This document shows positions 1-4,187 of a stretch of DNA of 5,407 nucleotides, in pieces. Numbering within the stretch: position 1 is the stretch's first letter; the number at the start of each line of letters is the position of its first letter. Under the pieces are notes generated by a model that saw nothing but the letters and a program-made list of their open reading frames with translations, was not told the DNA's origin and made no database searches. Origin of the DNA: JBFXAF01 sp050178915. Lineage in GTDB: Bacteria > Pseudomonadota > Alphaproteobacteria > Rhizobiales > Rhizobiaceae. The stretch is taken from assembly GCA_050178915.1 (NCBI GenBank), contig JBFXFO010000217.1, forward strand, positions 1 through 5,407. The letters run 5' to 3'. Both the position numbers and the translations under genes were made by a program.

Positions 1-104
1 TCGCCGCATCGGGCAGCCGCCGTCGCCAGCTTGCGGATGTCCCGCGCCGCTAGATTGCCTGGGAGCCATGCGTCTTTCGCATGGCGCAATTGAAGCAGGC
101 GCAT
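1..104 (-). CDS. Probable SixA-like histidine phosphatase, N-terminus only (runs off left edge)
   Basis: The minus strand is open from an ATG at 104-102 to the window edge and gives 34 residues starting MRLLQLRHAKDAW. The pattern of a short hydrophobic strand followed by RHAK and then a tryptophan is the classic start of the SixA/phosphohistidine phosphatase branch of the histidine phosphatase superfamily, where the RH histidine is the phosphorylated catalytic residue. A D-x-R-x-L segment about 16 residues after RHAK resembles the family's D-x-R-P-L motif, but the proline and the following RG are not conserved, so this copy is divergent or may be decaying. The start is well constrained: a stop codon (119-117) lies just upstream in frame, and the family usually begins exactly here. 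An AGG six bases before the ATG could serve for ribosome binding but lies inside a perfect hairpin. Only about a fifth of a typical 160-180-residue family member is visible, so the assignment rests on one motif. Confidence 0.55.
   Translation of the reverse strand, partial: MRLLQLRHAKDAWLPGNLAARDIRKLATAAARCG
65..85 (-). repeat. Perfect 8-bp hairpin inside the SixA-like reading frame
   Basis: Positions 65-72 and 78-85 are exact reverse complements with a 5-base loop. It lies four bases from the 13-bp inverted repeat and covers the codons for the RHAKDAW segment, so the first 40 bases of the minus-strand mRNA could form two stacked stem-loops. It may be partly a by-product of the encoded residues. 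Confidence 0.7.
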
Positions 105-120
105 GGAGCGCCTGCTTCAA
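90..120 (-). repeat. Perfect 13-bp inverted repeat enclosing the start codon of the SixA-like gene
   Basis: Positions 90-102 and 108-120 are exact reverse complements, separated by a 5-base loop (103-107). In the minus-strand transcript the AG-rich ribosome binding region lies in the 5' stem, the A and U of the start codon lie in the loop, and codons 2-5 form the 3' stem. Neither side is followed by a run of T, so it does not look like an intrinsic terminator. It could act as an RNA structure limiting translation or as a palindromic DNA operator; the sequence alone does not decide. Confidence 0.85.
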
Positions 121-308
121 ACCTTAACAGATTGTAAAAGCACGGAATTCCTGCATCAGCAAAACGCAAGGACCGGGTGGTGCTGTCGTTTTTTGGTGCT
201 GCCCGCTTCGCTTTCGTCGCTGCGTGTGCACTGCAACATCACTATATCGCCGTGCAACGAGCTGCCCCACTCCGGACCAAACGCGAAGGCAACCGTGTGA
301 ACCTGCAT

Positions 309-312
309 GGAG
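309..312 (+). promoter_or_regulatory. Ribosome binding site that fixes the start of the small basic protein
   Basis: GGAG lies six bases before the ATG at 319. An in-frame ATG at 307 overlaps this GGAG and has no comparable site of its own, so 319 is the better start. Confidence 0.6.
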
Positions 313-318
313 CCTGAC

Positions 319-456
319 ATGAAACTCTTTTCCCGCATCTTCCGCGCCAAGCGCGACATCAACATGACCACCATGATGGAGCGCAAGCGCTTCTCCAGCA
401 TGATGCCCGGCCAGACGGCCGCGCTCGCCGGCAATCGCCTGGGCGTGCTGGTCTAA
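319..456 (+). CDS. Small basic, methionine-rich protein of unknown function (45 aa)
   Basis: I do not recognise the family. The reading frame encodes 45 residues, starting MKLFSRIFRAKRD and ending LGVLV. Evidence that it is real: 42 of 45 codons end in G or C, like the neighbouring genes; a GGAG sits six bases before the ATG; and a strong intrinsic terminator begins about 30 bases after the stop. The protein has nine Lys/Arg against two Asp/Glu, concentrated at residues 2-12 and 22-24, and six methionines, including two MM pairs at 19-20 and 28-29. The first 12 residues would form a basic amphipathic helix with Leu, Phe, Ile and Phe on one face, which could touch a membrane or nucleic acid; that is inference. 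There is no transmembrane segment or cleavable signal peptide. It is probably transcribed alone, being separated from both neighbours by more than 200 bases. The far upstream region has a CTATAT at 242-247 that resembles a rhizobial -10 box, but no good -35 box goes with it. Confidence 0.65.
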   Translation: MKLFSRIFRAKRDINMTTMMERKRFSSMMPGQTAALAGNRLGVLV

Positions 457-486
457 AGACCGATCGGCCGGCCAATGAAATTCCAG

Positions 487-520
487 GCGCCGCGGGCTCA
501 TGCCGGCGGCGCTTTCGTTT
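487..520 (+). terminator. Intrinsic terminator after the small basic protein gene
   Basis: A GC-rich stem of seven pairs (487-493 with 506-512), one G/G mismatch, then three more pairs (495-497 with 502-504), closes on a TCAT loop. It is followed at once by TTTCGTTT. The stem plus T-rich tail about 30 bases after the stop codon at 456 fits Rho-independent termination and would insulate the regulator gene downstream. Confidence 0.7.
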
Positions 521-591
521 GTGTGGATCAATGAGCTGTCCAACGTGCGACGCGCCGAATAGCGACATCAACACAGCAGATTCCCATTGAC

Positions 592-620
592 TCAACGGTT
601 CGCGCATGTCGCACCGTTGA
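592..620. promoter_or_regulatory. Inverted repeat upstream of the GlxA-type regulator, candidate operator
   Basis: TCAACGGT at 592-599 and ACCGTTGA at 613-620 are perfect reverse complements with a 13-base spacer, so their centres are 21 bases apart, two helical turns. The repeat ends 75 bases before the regulator's GTG start, a suitable place for auto-regulation or binding by another dimeric regulator. Each arm overlaps a TTGAC (587-591 and 617-621) that could be a -35 box, but I find no convincing -10 box at the right distance from either. Confidence 0.45.
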
Positions 621-682
621 CAGTCGTCGCATTTCCTGTTGTCGCTTTGCTGATAACGACACGATGGCGTTGAAGCGCCACT

Positions 683-688
683 GGGGAA
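683..688 (+). promoter_or_regulatory. Ribosome binding site supporting the GTG start of the regulator
   Basis: GGGGAA lies seven bases before the GTG at 696. It selects this GTG over the out-of-frame ATG at 700, four bases further on. Confidence 0.6.
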
Positions 689-695
689 CTCGACG

Positions 696-1697
696 GTGAA
701 TGCAACAAAGCCCGCGATCAAGCGATCGCTTGTCTTCTTTCTTGTGCCGGATTTCACCATGGTCGCCTTCGCGACCGCACTCGATCCGCTGCGCATCGCC
801 AACCGCATGCTCGGCTACGAGGCCTACAAATGGCGGCTGGCAAGCATGGACGGGCGCAGCGTCCACGCCTCCAACGGCGTCGAATGCGCCGTCAACACCT
901 CGCTCGATGACGAGCGCCGCAAGATGGCCGGGCCGGATCGACCGTCCATGGTGATCGTCTGTTCCGGCATCAACGTCGAAAGCTACCAGAACAAATCCGC
1001 CTTCGCCTGGCTGCGCGAAGAATACAACCGCGGCGTCGCCATCGGCGGGCTGTGCACCGGCGCCTATGTGCTGGCCTCCGCCGGCCTGCTCTCCAACAAG
1101 CGCTGCGCCATCCACTGGGAGAATTTGCCGGGCTTCTCGGAGGCATTTCCCAAGGCAAACGTGTTCGCCGACCTATTCGAGGTCGACCAGAACATCTACA
1201 CCTGCGCCGGCGGCACCGCCGCGCTCGACATGATGCTGAAGCTGATCGGCGACGATTTCGACGAAAACCTCGTCAATCGCGTCTGCGAGCAGGTGCTGAC
1301 CGACCGCGTGCGCAGCCCTACCGACCGCCAGCGGCTGCCGCTGCGCGCGCGCCTCGGTGTGCAGAACGCAAAGGTGCTGACCATCATCGAGCTGATGGAG
1401 CAGAACCTCGCCGAGCCACTGTCGCTGGTCGAGATCGCCGACCACGTCGGCCTGTCGCGCCGCCAGATCGAGCGTCTGTTCCGGCAGGAAATGGGCCGCT
1501 CCCCTGCCCGCTACTATCTGGAAATCCGCCTCGATCGCGCACGCCACCTGCTGGTGCAGTCGTCGATGCCGGTGGTGGAGGTAGCGGTGGCCTGCGGTTT
1601 TGTCTCGGCCTCGCACTTCTCGAAATGCTACCGCGAGCTCTACGCACGCTCGCCACAGCAGGAGCGCACCGACCGCAAGCAACTGCTGGCGGCATAA
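696..1697 (+). CDS. GlxA/GbdR-type AraC family transcriptional regulator
   Basis: This is a cytoplasmic DNA-binding regulator of 333 residues, a normal length for the family. Residues about 10-180 form a DJ-1/PfpI (class I glutamine amidotransferase-like) sensor domain, with the nucleophile-elbow-like GGLCTGAY at 118-124 (Cys120) and the HWENLPGF segment at 140-147 typical of this group. In these regulators that domain senses a ligand and is not expected to be an enzyme. Residues about 225-322 are the AraC DNA-binding domain, with two helix-turn-helices: SLVEIADHVGLSRRQIERLF at 243-262, and a second around 292-312 containing the usual A-x-x-C-G-F-x-S-x-S-H-F-S-K pattern. It starts with GTG, supported by GGGGAA seven bases upstream. 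The superfamily includes GbdR (glycine betaine/dimethylglycine) and relatives that sense carnitine or amino-acid-derived compounds. A dimethylglycine/sarcosine dehydrogenase-type gene lies about 2.5 kb away, so a role in methylated-amine catabolism is plausible but unproven. The gene stands alone and is convergent with the crystallin-like gene. Confidence 0.92.
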   Translation: MNATKPAIKRSLVFFLVPDFTMVAFATALDPLRIANRMLGYEAYKWRLASMDGRSVHASNGVECAVNTSLDDERRKMAGPDRPSMVIVCSGINVESYQNKSAFAWLREEYNRGVAIGGLCTGAYVLASAGLLSNKRCAIHWENLPGFSEAFPKANVFADLFEVDQNIYTCAGGTAALDMMLKLIGDDFDENLVNRVCEQVLTDRVRSPTDRQRLPLRARLGVQNAKVLTIIELMEQNLAEPLSLVEIADHVGLSRRQIERLFRQEMGRSPARYYLEIRLDRARHLLVQSSMPVVEVAVACGFVSASHFSKCYRELYARSPQQERTDRKQLLAA

Positions 1698-1754
1698 GGT
1701 CGAGAGCAGTTCCGGCAACATGCGAGCGGTTCTGCGCCGGGCGGAACGTGCCCC

Positions 1755-2111
1755 CTAGTCGCTGGGGCAATAGCAGGCGACGCTGGTGATCTGGTTGTCC
1801 CATGCCATATCGAGCGTCGCCAGATCGCCGCTCAGATTCTCGCTGCGGTTCTTCTCGTCGTAGAACATGCCCGGCCCGTCATAGACCGTGACGAAGCACA
1901 GCCCGCCGGCATGCGTTCGCAGCGACGAAACCTGGTCGTTCCAGAATGTATCGCCGTCGAACTCGCGCTTGCCATCGATGCCGAGTTCGAGGCTGTGGCC
2001 CCGGAAGCCGGGTTCTTCGTAGAGCCGGCACCATATTTCGTCGTCGGCTGCAGATGCTTTGCCCGCGACGATCTGCGCGCCGGCGACAATGACGAGAACA
2101 CAGCTTTTCAC
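1755..2111 (-). CDS. Secreted beta-gamma-crystallin-like calcium-binding protein (118 aa; peptidase inhibitor I36-like)
   Basis: The protein starts with GTG at 2111 and has a signal peptide (residues 1-21, hydrophobic core 5-16, cleavage expected after ASA). The mature part of about 97 residues equals one beta-gamma-crystallin domain of two Greek-key motifs. The first (about 27-65) has Y31-x4-F36-x-G38; the second (about 71-111) has Y77 with a degenerate follow-up. Each ends in the microbial calcium signature N/D-N/D-x-x-S/T-S: NDQVSS at 58-63 and DNQITS at 105-110. Both sites look intact, so calcium binding in the periplasm or outside the cell is a reasonable prediction. Related small proteins are often labelled peptidase inhibitor family I36; an inhibitory role cannot be shown here. 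Cysteines 28, 72, 113 and 115 in the mature part could form disulfides. It lies 95 bases downstream of the VWA gene on the same strand and may share its transcript. Its ribosome binding site is weak, and a CTG two codons upstream is an unlikely alternative start. Confidence 0.75.
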   Translation of the reverse strand: MKSCVLVIVAGAQIVAGKASAADDEIWCRLYEEPGFRGHSLELGIDGKREFDGDTFWNDQVSSLRTHAGGLCFVTVYDGPGMFYDEKNRSENLSGDLATLDMAWDNQITSVACYCPSD

Positions 2112-2206
2112 GGACAGATCTCGATTGGGTCCGGATCAGTCTCGCGCCGTTGCGATGGCGTGAGCAAGTCTGCCAGCCTGCCTCAACCGCACTATTTCCG
2201 GGAGCG

Positions 2207-3040
2207 CTATCGCTGGTCGAACATCCAGCTGCGATCGCGCCACATCTTTTCGCCGATCAGGCAGTCATAGGTCGGTGTCGCGGTCGTCTTCACGACGGGC
2301 AGCGCACCGGCGCCTTCCTCCACGTCCCGACCAGCCAGCTCCATCACCAGCTTGCGCCGGATCGCCTCCGGAAACTGCGACCAGTCGTTCACCGGCACCA
2401 TGAACGCTCCCGGCCCGGCGATGACGCAGTCGGCATAATAGCGATCGAGCTCCGTGACATCGTACATGCTCGGGCCGCCGCCGCGCGTCATCAGGGGCAG
2501 GCCGTTGATGACGATGCCCTGCGCGGCGATCTGGTCGCGCGCCTCCTGGACCGGCGCGCCCTGATTGTTCGGCCCGTCGCCGGAAATGTCGATGACGCGC
2601 TTCACGCCGTTGAACGGGCTTTCTGCGAGCAGATCGGCGCCGAACTCGAGGGCGCCGGAGATCGACGTGCGCCGCGCGCTGTTGGGCGGCGCGGCCGACA
2701 ATTGCGCGGCAAAGCGTTGCGCATCGTCAGCATCGGCGATGACGGTCCACGGCACGACGACGCGCTGCATCGTGTTCCCTGCCCATTCGAAATAGGTGAC
2801 GGCGATACGGCCGTGATAGCCGGACTGGATCGCCTCGATGACGTACTCGTCGCGCAGCGCCGCGGCATAGCCCTCGCGCTGGATCTCGAGTTCCATCGGG
2901 GACATGGAGAGCGAGACGTCGACGGCCAGAACGAGCGTCACATCGACGGGGTCGGCGGCCTGCGCCTGGCCGGCGCAAAACGGCAGCGCCAGAGCGACGC
3001 TGCGCAGCAGAACCCGCCATCCGCATCGCTGACGAGACAT
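2207..3040 (-). CDS. Secreted DUF1194 / von Willebrand factor A domain protein
   Basis: The protein has 277 residues, a full length for DUF1194. Residues 1-28 form a signal peptide (twin basic patches, hydrophobic 10-22, cleavage expected after AQA), so it acts in the periplasm or outside the cell. The rest is a VWA fold: the metal-ion-dependent adhesion site is complete, with D41-x-S43-x-S45 at the end of the first strand, T125 in RRTSISGAL, and D155 in DISGDGPNN. The family function is unknown; VWA domains usually bind protein partners through a divalent metal. The only cysteines outside the signal peptide, C205 (DCVIAGPGAF) and C260 (YDCLIGEK), could pair in an oxidising compartment. C22 sits in LPFC, a poor lipobox, so a lipoprotein is unlikely. 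ATG at 3040 is the first possible start after an in-frame stop at 3052-3050. No Shine-Dalgarno site is visible, but a promoter-like element ends only eight bases upstream, suggesting a nearly leaderless mRNA. The crystallin-like gene follows on the same strand. Confidence 0.9.
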   Translation of the reverse strand: MSRQRCGWRVLLRSVALALPFCAGQAQAADPVDVTLVLAVDVSLSMSPMELEIQREGYAAALRDEYVIEAIQSGYHGRIAVTYFEWAGNTMQRVVVPWTVIADADDAQRFAAQLSAAPPNSARRTSISGALEFGADLLAESPFNGVKRVIDISGDGPNNQGAPVQEARDQIAAQGIVINGLPLMTRGGGPSMYDVTELDRYYADCVIAGPGAFMVPVNDWSQFPEAIRRKLVMELAGRDVEEGAGALPVVKTTATPTYDCLIGEKMWRDRSWMFDQR

Positions 3041-3048
3041 GCTGCGAG

Positions 3049-3077
3049 GTTATGCGGCGTTGCACCGTCGCGGCAAG
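3049..3077 (-). promoter_or_regulatory. Candidate promoter of the DUF1194/VWA gene
   Basis: On the minus strand, CTTGCC (3077-3072), a 17-base spacer and CATAAC (3054-3049) match the alphaproteobacterial housekeeping pattern: five of six bases of CTTGAC, and an AT-rich -10 box. The -10 box ends eight bases before the ATG at 3040, so transcription would begin at or within a few bases of the start codon. Confidence 0.45.
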
Positions 3078-3117
3078 CGCGCGGCGGCTTCACAATCGCG
3101 CGACCTCACGCGCTTGC
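3073..3117. repeat. 9-bp inverted repeat carrying the two -35 boxes of the divergent promoters
   Basis: GCAAGCGCG at 3073-3081 and CGCGCTTGC at 3109-3117 are exact reverse complements with a 27-base spacer. Each arm contains the CTTGC of one of the two outward-facing promoter candidates, so the repeat places equivalent promoter halves facing both genes. It could also be a site for a shared regulator. Confidence 0.55.
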
Positions 3118-3141
3118 GGCGCAGAGGCCCCAGCACATAAG
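3113..3141 (+). promoter_or_regulatory. Candidate promoter of the DUF3592 gene
   Basis: CTTGCG (3113-3118), a 17-base spacer and CATAAG (3136-3141) mirror the promoter-like element on the opposite strand. A start about seven bases after the -10 box would leave a leader of roughly 25 bases before the ATG at 3174, with AGG at 3166-3168 as a modest ribosome binding site. Confidence 0.4.
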
Positions 3142-3173
3142 CTTGGCCTAATTGGCTGGCAGCGCAGGCGGGC

Positions 3174-4181
3174 ATGCTGGATTCGATCCTCAACTACTTC
3201 TTCGACACCGAGGCCGAGCGCGTGATCGGCGGCATAGCCGGTGGCGTCATCCTGCTCGGCCTCGTGGCGCTCGCCGCGGCGCTGTTCAAATACGCGCAGG
3301 TACGGCGGTGGCCGCAGGCGGCCGGCCGCGTGCTCGGGTCGAGCAGCGGCTTTGCTCTGGTGCAGCGTTTCAAGACCGAGGCGCCGCGCAACCGGCGTGT
3401 CGCGAAGATCGCCTACGAATACGAGGTTGCCGGCAAGACCTTTCGCTCCAACCGCATCCTCGATTCGGGCGAACCGCCCGAGGAGCAGGTGGACAGGCTG
3501 GTCGCCGATCACCCCTCCGGCAAAGCGGTGACGGTGTTCTACAATCCACGCGATCCGGCGAAGGCGGCGCTCATGATCGAGCATCCGCCGAAGGATCTGG
3601 CGCTTGGCTGCCTGGCGACCTGTGCCATCATAGCCGTGATGGCCTGGGCGGCGATCTGGTTCATCGACGGCGGCGTGGCCATCGTGCAAGGCTGGCTCCC
3701 GGACGCGATCATTGCGCCGATGATCGCGACCGCGGTGTTCGGCGTGCTGTTCCTGGCGCTGTTCTTCGTGTTCATGCGCCGCGCCGCCGCGATCGCGCGC
3801 TGGCCCCAGGCGACCGGGCAGATCACGCTGAGCAAGGTCGAGGAGTTCACCATCCGCCGCGACAAGCCGCTGCGCACCTCGCGCGGCCTGCGCCGGATGC
3901 GCCAGAGCTTCATGCCGGTGGTGGAATACAGCTACGAAGTCGGCGGGCGCGACTATGCCAGCCGATCGATCTGGCCGGGCACGGAAGTCTCGGGCGACCG
4001 CGACTATGCGAGCCGCATCGCCGCGCGCTATCCCGTCGGGAAGGTCGTGTTCGTATTCTACAATCCCGCCGACCCCAAGCAGGCCGGCCTGGAGACCGGC
4101 ACCAGGATGCACTGGTTCCTGCTGTTCGGTGCGGTGGTCTTTTTCGCGGCCGCCGTCGCGTTGTCGCGAATGCTGTTCTGA
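3174..4181 (+). CDS. Membrane protein with two tandem DUF3592 units
   Basis: The protein has 335 residues and four predicted transmembrane segments, at about 17-40, 142-164, 177-201 and 313-333. Two soluble domains (about 45-135 and 209-308) each follow a membrane segment and are clearly related: RWPQAAG at 45-51 matches RWPQATG at 209-215, YEYEVAGK at 81-88 matches YSYEVGGR at 252-259, and VTVFYNPRDPAKAAL at 119-133 matches VFVFYNPADPKQAGL at 292-306. The W-P-x-x-G start and the V-x-Y-N-P-x-x-P end are typical of DUF3592, whose function is unknown. The protein is thus an internal duplication of a helix-domain-helix unit. Arginines follow helices 1 and 3 (VRRW, MRRAA), which by the positive-inside rule would put both domains in the cytoplasm; this is inference. 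The ATG at 3174 has AGG five bases upstream. The gene diverges from the VWA gene and converges on the oxidoreductase gene, with six bases between stop codons. Confidence 0.85.
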   Translation: MLDSILNYFFDTEAERVIGGIAGGVILLGLVALAAALFKYAQVRRWPQAAGRVLGSSSGFALVQRFKTEAPRNRRVAKIAYEYEVAGKTFRSNRILDSGEPPEEQVDRLVADHPSGKAVTVFYNPRDPAKAALMIEHPPKDLALGCLATCAIIAVMAWAAIWFIDGGVAIVQGWLPDAIIAPMIATAVFGVLFLALFFVFMRRAAAIARWPQATGQITLSKVEEFTIRRDKPLRTSRGLRRMRQSFMPVVEYSYEVGGRDYASRSIWPGTEVSGDRDYASRIAARYPVGKVVFVFYNPADPKQAGLETGTRMHWFLLFGAVVFFAAAVALSRMLF

Positions 4182-4187
4182 GTCTCG

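Noticed and set aside
3..53. Plus-strand frame ending TAG at 51-53, which would make the two hairpins at 65-120 a terminator
   Set aside because: Neither hairpin is followed by a T-run on the plus strand, and the minus-strand frame gives a recognisable RHAK phosphatase start, which explains the DNA better.
242..247. CTATAT resembling a rhizobial -10 box upstream of the small protein gene
   Set aside because: No sequence close to CTTGAC lies 16-18 bases upstream, so a promoter cannot be supported; the rest of 105-318 shows nothing else I can name.
103..300. 65-codon plus-strand frame starting MERLLQ
   Set aside because: Its start lies inside the 13-bp inverted repeat, and its MERLLQ mirrors the arm that encodes RLLQ on the other strand. 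It has mixed third-base composition, no ribosome binding site and no family resemblance.
475..534. 19-codon frame starting MKFQAPRAH after the small protein gene
   Set aside because: It lies across the terminator hairpin, has no ribosome binding site and is too short to judge.
617..645. TTGACA as the -35 box of the regulator's promoter
   Set aside because: The hexamer at the 17-base spacing is TGTCGC, which is not a credible -10 box; the TTGACA is better explained as part of the inverted repeat.
1709..1747. GTTCCG...CGGAAC inverted repeat between the convergent regulator and crystallin-like genes as a terminator
   Set aside because: The stem is only six pairs around a long 27-base loop, and there is no T-run on either side.
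1052..1789. Long plus-strand frame of 245 codons overlapping the regulator
   Set aside because: It is the shifted-frame shadow of the GC-rich AraC regulator gene, with arginine/alanine/proline-rich low-complexity translation and no domain.
2150..3151. Plus-strand frame of 333 codons opposite the VWA gene
   Set aside because: It is antisense to a complete DUF1194 protein with a signal peptide and MIDAS motif, and its own translation has no recognisable domain.
3090..4112. Long minus-strand frame of 340 codons opposite the DUF3592 gene
   Set aside because: The translation is histidine/arginine/alanine-rich antisense noise, while the plus strand gives a coherent four-helix duplicated membrane protein.
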